Positions 1 to 8,425 of a DNA stretch of 64,000 nt are shown piece after piece. The position numbers and the translations under genes were made by a program. How positions within the stretch are numbered: position 1 is the stretch's first letter; the number at the start of each line of letters is the position of its first letter. This DNA is from JBBQZP01 sp038207585 (GTDB lineage Bacteria > Pseudomonadota > Alphaproteobacteria > Rhodobacterales > Rhodobacteraceae): positions 25,388 through 89,387 of the forward strand of contig JBBQZP010000016.1 of NCBI GenBank assembly GCA_038207585.1, read 5' to 3'. The notes under the pieces are model-generated. The model was given only the letters and a program-made list of their open reading frames with translations. It was not told the origin of the DNA and did no database searches.

Positions 1-44
1 TGCCCCGCACCCTGATCGGCTCCCGACACCGACCTTCATCCGGT

Positions 45-713
45 TCACAGCGGATGCGCGCGCCCGTCCCAAGTTTCAAACACGCCCGATGTCGCGGGTG
101 ATAGGGCGCGAAACCGCGCCATCAGCCCCGCCGCCGCGGCCTTGGGTGTGATATCTGCAGTTCCGCCGCCCATGTCGGTCTGCACCCAGCCCGGATGATA
201 GATGCCAACGGCAATCCCGTCAGGCACCAGATCGGTAGCCAGATTGCGGCCCAGGTTAAGCGCGGCGGCCTTGGACGCGCGGTAGATATAGCTGCCCCCC
301 GGCGCCAGGGTGCTGGACGCCATCTGGGATGAGATGATGGCAATCTTGCCGCGCCCCCGACGCAGCGCGGGCAACAGCGACTGCACCGACAGAAATACGC
401 CGGTCACATTCACGGCAAAGGTGTCGGCCCAAAGCGCCGGACCGTAACCCGTGTCCAGCGATTGTCCCTTGTCCAGATACACTCCGGCGTTGCACACCAG
501 CATCGACAGCGGCTGATCCGCCAGCCGGTCAGCAAGGGCGTCGTGGCTGGCGGGGTCGGTCACATCCAGCGACTGCCAGCTGATCCCGGTCCCGATGACG
601 GCCGGGTTTGCCGCGCTGCGATGGGTGCCGATGACCGTCTCGCCAGCCGCGACAAAAGCCTGTGCAAGGGCCAGGCCGATGCCCCGGTTTGCCCCCGTGA
701 TCAGAATGGTCAT
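45..713 (-). CDS. SDR family NAD(P)-dependent oxidoreductase
   Basis: A 222-residue short-chain dehydrogenase/reductase. The N-terminus carries the Rossmann dinucleotide motif TGANRGIG (residues 6-13), a mid-protein NAG motif (CNAGVYLD) and the catalytic pair in YRASKAA, preceded by the active-site serine segment ISSQMASS. The length is normal for a classical SDR. It is probably a cytoplasmic NADPH- or NADH-dependent carbonyl reductase, but the substrate cannot be read from sequence. It lies 18 bases downstream of the DUF1178 gene on the same strand, so the two may be cotranscribed. The family is certain; the reaction is unknown. Confidence 0.9.
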   Translation of the reverse strand: MTILITGANRGIGLALAQAFVAAGETVIGTHRSAANPAVIGTGISWQSLDVTDPASHDALADRLADQPLSMLVCNAGVYLDKGQSLDTGYGPALWADTFAVNVTGVFLSVQSLLPALRRGRGKIAIISSQMASSTLAPGGSYIYRASKAAALNLGRNLATDLVPDGIAVGIYHPGWVQTDMGGGTADITPKAAAAGLMARFRALSPATSGVFETWDGRAHPL

Positions 714-731
714 TAAATATCCTGTCTGTGG

Positions 732-1169
732 TCAGTTTACCTTGCGCGTAGGACGGAACGGCAGCGGCGCAACCGGCACCCCGTCCTCCATCAGCTTGCG
801 CGCCTCATCCAGCCGCGCCTCGCCGTAAATCGCGCGAGAGGGCGTGTCGCCGTCATGCATCGCGCGGGCTTCGGCGGCGAAATTCAGACCGACATAATCG
901 GAATTCGCCTCGATCTCGCGCCGCAGGGCGGCAAGGGCGGCCGTCTTTGAGGCAGGTCCGGGATTGGGCGCGGCGGTCGGGGCTGGCGCCAAAGCACCAC
1001 GTTTGGCCGCTTGCACAGCGGGGGCCATCAGCGATTTCTCAACCTTGAGCGAGCCGCACTCGGGGCAGGCGACCAGCCCTTTCGCGATCAGACTCTGGGT
1101 TGCATCCGCCGATTGGAACCAGCTTTCAAAGCTGTGCCCGTCCGCGCATTTCAGGGTGTATCTGATCAT
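732..1169 (-). CDS. DUF1178 family protein
   Basis: A 145-residue protein starting MIRYTLKCADGHSFESWF, with a second cysteine pair in CPECGS around residue 36. This is the typical N-terminal zinc-ribbon-like signature of DUF1178, a family common in alphaproteobacteria. The middle is Ala/Pro-rich (residues 50-75) and the C-terminus is charged. No enzymatic function is known for the family. The gene sits just upstream of the SDR gene in the same orientation. Confidence 0.88.
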   Translation of the reverse strand: MIRYTLKCADGHSFESWFQSADATQSLIAKGLVACPECGSLKVEKSLMAPAVQAAKRGALAPAPTAAPNPGPASKTAALAALRREIEANSDYVGLNFAAEARAMHDGDTPSRAIYGEARLDEARKLMEDGVPVAPLPFRPTRKVN

Positions 1170-1261
1170 GGAGTGTCGATTTCGCCCCTGCGTGCCTGTG
1201 GTGACAATCTAGCCAGAGCCGGGGGCAATACAAGCCCCGTTGGCCCGCCGCTACGTCACCG

Positions 1262-1381
1262 CTACGTCCTTGCCCCGGCGGAGGCCAACAGGCTGGACGC
1301 ATGGTCCAGAAGCACCTGCAACTCGGGTTCGTCAACCTTGCGGCTGGCCTTGGTCAGGCTGAACCACTTGCGGGTGCGTTC
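1262..1381 (-). pseudogene. In-frame C-terminal remnant of the NUDIX gene beyond a TAG stop
   Basis: Read in the same frame past the TAG at 1382-1384, the sequence continues for 39 codons, beginning ERTRKWFSLTKASRK and continuing with VDEPELQVLLDHA, before another TAG at 1262-1264. The Arg/Lys-Trp-Phe segment followed by an acidic-Pro-Glu-Leu helix is what the C-terminus of alphaproteobacterial NUDIX hydrolases of this type normally looks like. The segment therefore appears to be the genuine C-terminus separated by a nonsense codon rather than non-coding DNA. Confidence 0.6.
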
Positions 1382-1747
1382 CTAGCGTTCGGGAAAACGG
1401 CGGGAAAGTTTTGCGACGGCCACGGGGAACACCGCCACGATGCAGGGGATTGCGCCTTCGGTTGACGTGGTGCCGTCGGCGGTCTTGTCATAGGCGAAAT
1501 AGCCGATGCAATCGGGCGATACCGCCCCCTTGACCCCGGCTTCTTCCCACGCCTCTTGCAGCGCCGCCTCATGCGGGGCGCGGTCGGCCATCGGCCATCC
1601 CTTGGGCAGCACCCAGCGCCCGGTATCGCGAGAGGTGATAAGCAAGACCTCGATCCCGCCGGGTTGCGCACGCCAGCACAGCGCTGCGTATTGCGTGCGC
1701 GCCTTGGCATCAGGAAGATGCCCCATTTTTGAATTCGAAAGTTTCAC
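1382..1747 (-). CDS. NUDIX hydrolase, apparently truncated by an in-frame amber codon
   Basis: The 121 residues before the stop include the NUDIX box region GWPMADRAPHEAALQ followed by EAWEEAGV, with the metal-binding EAWEE helix intact. The family hydrolyses nucleoside diphosphates linked to another moiety; this subgroup resembles diphosphoinositol-polyphosphate or ADP-ribose type hydrolases. The protein ends at FPER with TAG (1382-1384), yet homologous-looking sequence runs on in frame for 39 codons. The catalytic box is retained, so partial activity is possible, but the last helix would be missing. Possible explanations are a nonsense mutation, a base-call error, or readthrough. The start at MKLSNSKMG is not firmly fixed. 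Confidence 0.8.
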   Translation of the reverse strand: MKLSNSKMGHLPDAKARTQYAALCWRAQPGGIEVLLITSRDTGRWVLPKGWPMADRAPHEAALQEAWEEAGVKGAVSPDCIGYFAYDKTADGTTSTEGAIPCIVAVFPVAVAKLSRRFPER

Positions 1748-1804
1748 CTGCGCGCGGCCTCGACGTTTATGCGGCTGACGGTCATTGAATGCGTCTGCTC
1801 GTTA

Positions 1805-1833
1805 TGTGGTAGGGAGTGGTTAACAATACCACA
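1805..1833. promoter_or_regulatory. Inverted repeat in the divergent NUDIX/peroxidase intergenic region
   Basis: TGTGGTA (1805-1811) and TACCACA (1827-1833) form a perfect 7-base inverted repeat with 15 bases between the arms. It lies in the locally AT-richer 187-base gap between two divergent genes. It could be a protein-binding site acting on either promoter. The assignment rests on symmetry and position alone. Confidence 0.25.
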
Positions 1834-1934
1834 AATAGCGGGGAAATATACTGCTTTGCGCTGCGATTCCGATTTGACGTCGGGCTGTTGCGCAATATCT
1901 TACCGATTGGCGCAAATAAACGGGCTGCAAAACA

Positions 1935-2498
1935 ATGATGATCCCAACTCCGATGACATACGGTGCGATGACGCGGCGCGGGTTCATGCTCGCCTTTGGT
2001 GCGCTGATTGTGCTGCCACGCGGGGCGTGGGCGGCGGAGCCGTCATTCACCTTCGCCTCCATCGACGGAGGCACGATTGATCTGAACGCATGGCGCGGCA
2101 AACCGGTGCTGGTGGTCAATACCGCGTCGATGTGCGGATTTACCCCGCAATATGACGATCTGCAGGCCCTGTCCGATAAATATGGTCAGCAGGGGCTGCA
2201 TGTGCTGGCGGTGCCGTCGGATGATTTCAATCAGGAACTGGGCGACGCGAAGGCGGTCAAGGAATTCTGCGCGGTGAATTTCAACCTGACCCTGCCGATG
2301 ACTGAGATCACGCATGTGAAGGGGCCGCAGGCGCATCCGTTCTATGCCTGGGTCGCCAAAACTAATGGCTTTGCGCCGAGTTGGAATTTCAACAAGGTGC
2401 TGCTGGGCCCGGATGGCGCGGTGCTGCAGACCTGGGGCTCGCTTGCCAACCCGATGTCCAGCAACATCACCAAACCCATCGAGGCGCTGTTGAAGTGA
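1935..2498 (+). CDS. Glutathione peroxidase family protein with Tat-like signal
   Basis: A 187-residue glutathione peroxidase-like thiol peroxidase. It contains the active-site segment NTASMCGFTPQYDDLQ with the peroxidatic cysteine in the place of selenocysteine, followed by the expected Gln and the WNFNKVLLGPDG segment with the active-site Trp-Asn. The N-terminus MTRRGFMLAFGALIVL resembles a twin-arginine signal (T-R-R-x-F) with a hydrophobic stretch ending in GAWA, so export to the periplasm is likely. Translation could start at ATG 1935 or at ATG 1968 next to the RR motif; neither has a strong ribosome site. The stop overlaps the next gene's GTG start, implying translational coupling. Confidence 0.88.
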   Translation: MMIPTPMTYGAMTRRGFMLAFGALIVLPRGAWAAEPSFTFASIDGGTIDLNAWRGKPVLVVNTASMCGFTPQYDDLQALSDKYGQQGLHVLAVPSDDFNQELGDAKAVKEFCAVNFNLTLPMTEITHVKGPQAHPFYAWVAKTNGFAPSWNFNKVLLGPDGAVLQTWGSLANPMSSNITKPIEALLK

Positions 2499-3628
2499 GC
2501 GCTGACGGCTCCGCTGCGGCGGGCCTTCGCACGCCGGTTTTCATCGGGTCCGAGATTTATCGCGGCTCCAGCTATGGCGGGGCGCATCCGTTGCGGGTGC
2601 CGCGTGTGTCGACCGTTATCGACCTTGCCCGCGCCTTGGGCTGGTTGCCCGCCCAAAGCTACCGCACCAGTCCCCGTGCCAAACCTGCCGCGCTGAGTGC
2701 TTGGCACACCCCCGACTACATCGCCGCCCTGCAAGAGGCGGAAGTGATGGGCGAGGCCACGCCTGCGATGCGCGCCCGCCACCATCTTGGCACCGCCTCG
2801 AACCCGGTTTTCCCCGAGGTGTTCCGCAGGCCCGCCACCGGGGCCGGGGGGGTGATGCTGGCCGCCGAACTGCTTCGCGATGGCGGCGTGGTGCATGTGC
2901 CGGGCGGCGGCACGCATCACGGATTGCCAGACCGTGCGAACGGGTTCTGTTACCTCAACGACGTGGTTCTGGGCATGCTGGCGCTGCGCCGGATGGGGGT
3001 GCGCCGCATCGCCTATGTCGACATTGACGCGCATCATTGCGACGGTGTGGCGGCGGGGTTTGCGGGCGATGCCGATACGCTGATGATCTCGGTCCATGAA
3101 GAGGCGCGCTGGCCCTTTACCGGTGCGCTGGATGATGACGCAGGCGGCAACGCCTTCAACCTGCCGGTTCCACGCGGCTTTAACGATAGCGAAATGGCAG
3201 CGGTGCTGGACCAATTGATCCTGCCGCGCGTGACCGCTTTCCGCCCCGATGCCGTGGTGCTGCAATGCGGCGCCGACGCGCTGGAGGAAGACCCGTTGGC
3301 ACGTCTGTCCCTGTCGAACAACGCTCATTTTGCGGTTGCGGCGGCGCTGCGGGATCTGGCCCGGCGCTATCTGGTACTGGGCGGCGGGGGGTATAATCCG
3401 TGGTCGGTGGGGCGCTGCTGGACAGGCGTCTGGGGTGTTCTGTCGGGGGCCGAAATCCCCGATGTCCTGCCCGAGGCTGCACAATTGGTGCTGCGCGGGT
3501 TAAGCTGGCGCGGCGGTGGCCGGCCACCCCCCGCGCCGCATATGCTGACGACCCTGCGCGATGCCCCACGCCCCGGCCCGGTGCGCGATGAGATCAGGGC
3601 GCGTCTGGCGCGTCTGGCTTTGCGGTAA
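2495..3628 (+). CDS. Histone deacetylase-like amidohydrolase (AcuC/acetylpolyamine amidohydrolase type)
   Basis: A 377-residue zinc-dependent deacetylase of the arginase/HDAC fold. Hallmarks are the His-His pair in PGGGTHHG, the zinc ligands in YVDIDAHHCDG, the third ligand region LQCGADALEEDPL and the Gly-rich loop LVLGGGGYNPWSVGR. Bacterial members deacetylate small amides such as acetylpolyamines, or proteins. The start chosen is GTG 2495, which overlaps the upstream stop as GTGA. The 3' end runs 35 bases into the convergent Kdo transferase gene. A polyamine role is an inference from the family and from the polyamine-type ABC transporter a few genes away. Confidence 0.88.
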   Translation: MSADGSAAAGLRTPVFIGSEIYRGSSYGGAHPLRVPRVSTVIDLARALGWLPAQSYRTSPRAKPAALSAWHTPDYIAALQEAEVMGEATPAMRARHHLGTASNPVFPEVFRRPATGAGGVMLAAELLRDGGVVHVPGGGTHHGLPDRANGFCYLNDVVLGMLALRRMGVRRIAYVDIDAHHCDGVAAGFAGDADTLMISVHEEARWPFTGALDDDAGGNAFNLPVPRGFNDSEMAAVLDQLILPRVTAFRPDAVVLQCGADALEEDPLARLSLSNNAHFAVAAALRDLARRYLVLGGGGYNPWSVGRCWTGVWGVLSGAEIPDVLPEAAQLVLRGLSWRGGGRPPPAPHMLTTLRDAPRPGPVRDEIRARLARLALR

Positions 3629-4862
3629 GCCGCCCGCCAAGTGCCAACAGAATGTGCTGCCGCAAAGCGCTTGTATCCGCAGCCCCCTCCAGCACCTGCG
3701 CGGCTTTTTCTGTAAGTCGCATTTGTGATTCAAAATCAATCTGTTGCAATGCGTTCTTCAACCCGTCAACGCCCACCAAAGCCACCGCCGCCCCGGCCAT
3801 ATCCAGCGCGGCAAACGGCTCGGCAAAGTTCGCAACATCCGGTCCATGCACAATGGCGCTGCCATAAGCGGCAGGCTCATAGGGCGTATGCCCGCCCTTG
3901 TCCGCAAAACTGCCGCCGATGATCGTGACCCCGGCGCTGGCATACCACAGCGCCATTTCCCCCAGCGTATCCGCCAGAAACACCGGCTGATCGGCCCGAG
4001 GCCATTCCCCACTTGACCGCTGCCCGAACCCCATACCCCGCGCCGCAATCAGCGCCGCAACCTCTGGCCCGCGCCGGGGATGCCGGGGTGCCATGATCAG
4101 ATGCGTGAACGACCCCGTGCCAAGCTGGCCCGCGAAGGCCTCAAGGATCGGCGCATCCTCGCCCTCATGGGTCGAGGCCGCCAGAAGGCAGGCGCTGCGC
4201 GGGCAGGGCGGAGCAAAGGGCAAAGTCGCCCCGTCGGCCACAACCCCCGCCTTCAGCATCATCGCCGGACCCAGCCGCGCCGAAGGCAACCCCAGCGCCA
4301 CCAGCCGATGGCCCGTGCCCGCATCCTGCGGTGCGGCAAAAGTGATCTGCCCCAGCATCCCCGCAATCAGCCCCGGCGCAAACCGCCTCCACCGCGCGGC
4401 AGAGCGTTCGGACAACCGCGCGCCCACCATCCCCACGGCAATTCCCCGCGTGGTGCAGGCGGCAATCCGCTCCGGCCAAAGCTCGCTTTCAACCAGCACC
4501 AATGCGGCGGGCTGCCAGCCGTCCAGAAACCGCCCCAGCGGACCGCGTGCATCATAGGGGGCCAGCGCCACCGAAACGCGGTCCATCGCCCAACTCCGCA
4601 CCATGTCGCGCGCCGTCAGGCTGTTGCAGGTGACAATCACCCGCAGGTCCGGCGCATCGCGCAACAACCCGGCAAGCAGACCGCGCACCGAGGTCAGCTC
4701 TCCGTTACTGGCGCCGTGCAGCCACAGGTCTGCGATTCCCGCACCGCGCCCGATCCGCTGATCCAGATCACCGGCAGGCATCCGCCCCAGCGCGCGCAAA
4801 ACCTGCCCCCGCAGCCACAAAAGCGGCAGGGCCACGGCCATGATGATCCGGTAAAGTGTCAC
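3594..4862 (-). CDS. waaA: 3-deoxy-D-manno-octulosonic acid (Kdo) transferase
   Basis: A 422-residue GT-B glycosyltransferase that adds Kdo to lipid IV-A in lipopolysaccharide synthesis. Diagnostic segments are WLHGASNGEL near residue 45, VESELWPERI, VGARLSERS, MAPRHPRRG (normally APRHP) and the C-terminal nucleotide-sugar part GGSFADKGGHTPYEPA. A hydrophobic N-terminal anchor (IIMAVALPLLWL) suggests inner-membrane attachment facing the cytoplasm. I chose GTG 4862 because an AG-rich ribosome site (GAAGGGGG) lies just upstream. It is convergent with, and overlaps by 35 bases, the deacetylase-like gene. Confidence 0.92.
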   Translation of the reverse strand: MTLYRIIMAVALPLLWLRGQVLRALGRMPAGDLDQRIGRGAGIADLWLHGASNGELTSVRGLLAGLLRDAPDLRVIVTCNSLTARDMVRSWAMDRVSVALAPYDARGPLGRFLDGWQPAALVLVESELWPERIAACTTRGIAVGMVGARLSERSAARWRRFAPGLIAGMLGQITFAAPQDAGTGHRLVALGLPSARLGPAMMLKAGVVADGATLPFAPPCPRSACLLAASTHEGEDAPILEAFAGQLGTGSFTHLIMAPRHPRRGPEVAALIAARGMGFGQRSSGEWPRADQPVFLADTLGEMALWYASAGVTIIGGSFADKGGHTPYEPAAYGSAIVHGPDVANFAEPFAALDMAGAAVALVGVDGLKNALQQIDFESQMRLTEKAAQVLEGAADTSALRQHILLALGGRLTAKPDAPDAP

Positions 4863-4910
4863 ACGCGCCCCCTTCGTGCCTTGGGTGGTAGCGCCCGCCA
4901 CCGCAGCGCG

Positions 4911-5014
4911 CAAGCGGGCGCTGAAAGACGGGCGTGCGCTGAAAGACGGGCGCTTAAGGGCAAGCGGGCGCTAAAGGGTAAGCGGGCGCTACAGGACCGG
5001 CGGGCGCTGCCCCG
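4911..5014. repeat. Degenerate tandem repeat, about six units of 14-18 bases
   Basis: Units centred on GCGGGCGCT recur at 4911-4928, 4929-4946, 4947-4960, 4961-4978, 4979-4996 and 4997-5014, most of them 18 bases and ending in AAAGR or similar. The array lies between the end of the amidase gene and the start of waaA, and its last units include the amidase stop codon. The function is unknown; it looks like slippage-prone DNA. Confidence 0.7.
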
Positions 5015-6398
5015 GCCAGTCGGTCGCACGATGGTAAGCCTGCCCCATCGCCAGCACCGCTGCATCGGCACCAAAGGCCCCGAACATCTGCATCCCCATT
5101 GGCAGGCCCTGCGCGCCGAACCCCGCAGGCAAGGCCAGTGCCGGCAAGCCCGCCAGACTGACCGGAATGACCACCTCCATCCAGCGATGATAGGTGTCCA
5201 TCGCAACGCCGTTGATGCTTTGCGGCCAGCGCCAGTCGGCTGGAAATGGCCAGACCTGCGCCGACGGCAGCACGAGAGCATCATAGGTCTGAAACAACTG
5301 CGCGGCTTTTGCATACCAGCGCGAGCGGGTGACACTTGCCGCATGCACCGCTTCGGCGCTCAGTGAAAGGCCCTGCTCAATCTCCCACACCGTTTCGGGC
5401 TTGAGCAGCGCCCGTTTGGCCGCATCATCGTAAAGCCCGCGCTTGGCCCCGGCGTTCAGCATCCCTCGCAGGGTTGTCCATGCCCGCCACAGATCGCCTG
5501 CCGGAAATGGCGGCGCTACGGGTTCAATAATCGCGCCCTGAGCCTCGAACACACGCAACGCATCTTCGCACAACGCCAAAATCCCCGGCTCGCAGCCATA
5601 GGCCCCACCCCAGTCTCCCAGCCAGCCGATCCGCTTGCCGCGCAGATCCGTCTCCAGCCGGTCGGCAAATGCCTCGCCCGTCCGCCCGAACGGCACCGCC
5701 GGATTTGGCGCCGCCAAAACCTCCAGAAACCGCGCGATATCCTCGATCGTGCGCGCCATCGGCCCTTCGGTCGCCAGCGTCGCCAGAAACGTATCCCCGT
5801 CGGCATCGCCGGGCACCAACCCATAGCTGGGGCGGAACCCGTAGACATTGCAGAACGCCGCCGGATTGCGCAGTGACCCCATCATGTCCGACCCGTCAGC
5901 CAGCGGCACCATCCGCGCCGCCAGCGCCGCCGCAGCCCCCCCCGAAGACCCGCCCGCACTGCGCGCAAGGTCATAGGGGTTGCGCGTCACACCGTGCACC
6001 GGGTTGAAGCTGTGGCTGCCTTGCCCCCATTCGGGCGTGTTGGTCTTGCCGATGAAGATCGCCCCCGCCGCCCGCATCCGCGCCACCAGAAAATCGTCGC
6101 GCAAAGGGATATGATCTGCATAAAGCGGCGAGCCCCACGTCGTGCGCAGCCCCTGCACCGCCATCAGATCCTTCACCGCAATCGGCAGTCCGTGCAAAAA
6201 CCCCCGGTGCGGTGCATCATCCGCCGCCCGCGCCTCGCGCAACAGATCATCAGGGTCGCGCAACGACACCACGGCGTTCACAGCACCATTCACCGCACAA
6301 ATCCGCGCAAGAGTGGCCGCCATCACTTCCGACGGCGCCAGATCGCGCGCCGCAATCGCCCGCGCAAGGCCCGAGGCGTCCAAGGACATCAAATCCAT
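4989..6398 (-). CDS. Amidase signature family protein
   Basis: A 469-residue amidase signature enzyme that hydrolyses an amide bond with a Ser-Ser-Lys triad. The catalytic Lys is in PIAVKDLMAV and the Gly/Ser-rich signature is SAGGSSGGAAAALAAR followed by ADGSDMMGSLRNPA, a recognisable subgroup variant of the usual GSDGGGSIR. The start at ATG 6398 is supported by a strong GGAGG site 4-8 bases upstream. It is the last gene of the amidase/ABC transporter block. The substrate is probably an amide imported by that transporter; this is inferred from context only. Confidence 0.9.
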   Translation of the reverse strand: MDLMSLDASGLARAIAARDLAPSEVMAATLARICAVNGAVNAVVSLRDPDDLLREARAADDAPHRGFLHGLPIAVKDLMAVQGLRTTWGSPLYADHIPLRDDFLVARMRAAGAIFIGKTNTPEWGQGSHSFNPVHGVTRNPYDLARSAGGSSGGAAAALAARMVPLADGSDMMGSLRNPAAFCNVYGFRPSYGLVPGDADGDTFLATLATEGPMARTIEDIARFLEVLAAPNPAVPFGRTGEAFADRLETDLRGKRIGWLGDWGGAYGCEPGILALCEDALRVFEAQGAIIEPVAPPFPAGDLWRAWTTLRGMLNAGAKRGLYDDAAKRALLKPETVWEIEQGLSLSAEAVHAASVTRSRWYAKAAQLFQTYDALVLPSAQVWPFPADWRWPQSINGVAMDTYHRWMEVVIPVSLAGLPALALPAGFGAQGLPMGMQMFGAFGADAAVLAMGQAYHRATDWPGQRPPVL

Positions 6399-6436
6399 CG
6401 CCCCTCCTTGTTCTGTTTGAAAATATCCTGGGGGGT

Positions 6437-6457
6437 GCGGGGGGCAAGGCCCCCCGC
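6437..6457 (-). terminator. GC-rich hairpin between binding-protein gene and amidase
   Basis: A perfect 9-base stem with a 3-base loop (arms 6437-6445 and 6449-6457) lies in the gap after the ABC binding-protein gene and before the amidase start. There is no T-run directly after it, so it may be a weak terminator, an mRNA-stabilising structure or a repeat element. It could reduce amidase expression relative to the transporter. Confidence 0.4.
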
Positions 6458-6465
6458 TGCCGCGA

Positions 6466-6522
6466 CGCGCGTCAGCGCGGCGCAACTATTCAAAACGAGT
6501 CTCGCGCGTCAGCGCGGCGCAA
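6466..6522. repeat. Direct repeat of 20 bases, two copies
   Basis: CGCGCGTCAGCGCGGCGCAA occurs at 6466-6485 and again at 6503-6522, 37 bases apart, in the short gap downstream of the ABC binding-protein gene. Both copies contain the self-complementary-looking core GCGCNNNNNGCGC. It may be a duplicated recognition site or a local duplication. Confidence 0.6.
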
Positions 6523-6534
6523 ATCCTTGAACGA

Positions 6535-7560
6535 TCACTTCTGAAGTTCGGTCCAGATCGCGGTGATGTATTCCTGCGCCTTGGGGCTGCAGGTCTTGCC
6601 GAACACGCCCTTCGACTTGAACTCCTCCGGAATGACGATCTCGGGCGCGTCCTTCATGTCGGCGGGCATGAATTCCTCCGATCCCGCGATCCCGTTGGCA
6701 TAGCGCGCAAAGGATGAAATCATCGCCGCGTTTTCCGGCAGCATGATGAAATCAAGGAACTTGTAGGCCTCCTCCACATTCTGCGCGTCCTTCAGAAGCG
6801 CCGCCTGATCCATCCATAGGATGAATCCCTCTTTCGGATAGCCATATTTGATATCGGGGTTGTTCAGACGGGCGCGGAACATCGCCCCGTTCCAGTACAT
6901 CGAGGCCATGACGTCGTTGGAAGCCATCTTCTCAGTCATGCCGTAATCCATCGACTGCCACTTGGGCTTTGCCGCCAACAAGACGTCGCGGACCTTTTTC
7001 AGCACCTCGGTATCCTCGGTGCAAACCTCGCCCCCGACATACATCGTGGCGAGCGCCAGCACGTCGTTCATTTCCGGCGTCACATTGACCTTGCCGACCA
7101 GTTCGGCTGGCGGATCAAGGAAGATGGTCGACGTGTTCACATCGCCCGAATAGGCCTTCTGGTTCACAGCCACCCCGGTGGTGCCCCACTGCCACGGCAC
7201 GGTGAATTTCCTGCCCGGATCGTAATCCACGTTCATCCATTCGGGTGCGATGTTGCCGTGGTGCGGCAGTTTGGACAGGTCCAGCTCCTGAATGAGCCCC
7301 TTTTCGATCCAGATCGGCACATAGTTGGCCGACGGCACCACCAGATCAAAGCCCGAACCGCCGGCTTCTACCTTGGCCAAGGCGGTATCGTTGCTGTCGT
7401 AATCGGTGACGGTGACCTTGATGCCGGTCTCTTTTTCGAACTTCGCCAGCAACTCGGGGTTGGTGTAATCGCCCCAGTTGTAAAGCTGCAGTGTGCCTTC
7501 GGCCGAGGCCAGCACGGTCGAGGCCATCAGCAAGGCGGTTGCGGTGATCAGTTTTTTCAT
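6535..7560 (-). CDS. ABC transporter polyamine-type substrate-binding protein
   Basis: A 341-residue extracellular solute-binding protein of the PotD/PotF class. It has a clear Sec signal peptide (MKKLITATALLMASTVLASA) and the typical mature N-terminus LQLYNWGDYTNPELLAKFEK. It delivers spermidine/putrescine-like cations, or a related amine, to the permease pair encoded just upstream. It is the fourth gene of an ATPase-permease-permease-binding protein series, separated from the second permease gene by 61 bases that include a GGGAG ribosome site. Substrate identity within the polyamine class is uncertain. Confidence 0.92.
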   Translation of the reverse strand: MKKLITATALLMASTVLASAEGTLQLYNWGDYTNPELLAKFEKETGIKVTVTDYDSNDTALAKVEAGGSGFDLVVPSANYVPIWIEKGLIQELDLSKLPHHGNIAPEWMNVDYDPGRKFTVPWQWGTTGVAVNQKAYSGDVNTSTIFLDPPAELVGKVNVTPEMNDVLALATMYVGGEVCTEDTEVLKKVRDVLLAAKPKWQSMDYGMTEKMASNDVMASMYWNGAMFRARLNNPDIKYGYPKEGFILWMDQAALLKDAQNVEEAYKFLDFIMLPENAAMISSFARYANGIAGSEEFMPADMKDAPEIVIPEEFKSKGVFGKTCSPKAQEYITAIWTELQK

Positions 7561-7621
7561 TGTCGTCTCCCGGTTTGTTTTGGTTTGATTCGTGCCGGTT
7601 GATCCCGGTCCTTGGTTTTTG

Positions 7622-8425
7622 TCAGTCCTGTTTGCGCGTCAGCAGGAAAAAGCTGGTCAAAAGCACGACCGTCAGCCCCAACAAAAGCGTCGATATCGCA
7701 TAGATGTCGGTCGTGACCGAACGGCGCACCTGACCCAGCATATAGGTCGGCAGCGTATCCTGCCCCGCCGATTTTACAAAGAGCGTGATAACGACATCAT
7801 CCAGCGAGGTCACAAAGGCCAGCATCGCGCCTGCGATGATGCCCGGCAGCAACAGGGGGAATGTCACCCTGCGGAACGTCTGCCACCGGCTGGCGTAAAG
7901 ATCGGCCGCGGCGGTTTCCAGCGTCAGGTCCATCCCCTCCAGCCGCGCGCGGATCGGCAGATAGGCGAACGGGATGCAGAACGCGGAGTGGGCCACGATC
8001 AGATAGCCAAGCCCCTGATAGCCCGTCGCAATCTTGATCGACGCGAAAAAGATCAGCAGCGCCACTGCGGTTACAATCTCCGGCACCATCAGGGGCTGGT
8101 TGATCATCACATAAATAAAGGTCTGGCCCTTGAAGCCCGCGCGGCGCGTGGTGCCCAAAGCTGCCATTGTCGCCACCGTTGTCGCAATCACCGACGCCCA
8201 TGCCGCGATGTAAAGCGACCGCAGCGTGGCATCCTTGACCGCGTCATTGTCGAACGCCTTGGCATAGGCGTTCAGCGACAACCCACCCCAGACCGAGATG
8301 GAATCGCTGGCGTTGAACGAAAAGACCGCCAGCGTCAGAATCGGTGCGTAAAGCACGATGAACACGCCGATGGCGATGGTCGAAAACCCCGGCAGGGCGG
8401 ATACGTCGAAACGCCGTTCAGCCAT
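7622..8425 (-). CDS. ABC transporter permease, PotI/PotC-like
   Basis: A 267-residue inner-membrane permease with about six hydrophobic segments and the cytoplasmic EAA-type loop DLYASRWQTFRRVTFPLLLP. The start chosen is ATG 8425 (MAERRFDVS), which overlaps the stop of the preceding permease by 8 bases, indicating translational coupling. It pairs with the upstream permease to form the channel of a polyamine-type importer. Confidence 0.9.
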   Translation of the reverse strand: MAERRFDVSALPGFSTIAIGVFIVLYAPILTLAVFSFNASDSISVWGGLSLNAYAKAFDNDAVKDATLRSLYIAAWASVIATTVATMAALGTTRRAGFKGQTFIYVMINQPLMVPEIVTAVALLIFFASIKIATGYQGLGYLIVAHSAFCIPFAYLPIRARLEGMDLTLETAAADLYASRWQTFRRVTFPLLLPGIIAGAMLAFVTSLDDVVITLFVKSAGQDTLPTYMLGQVRRSVTTDIYAISTLLLGLTVVLLTSFFLLTRKQD

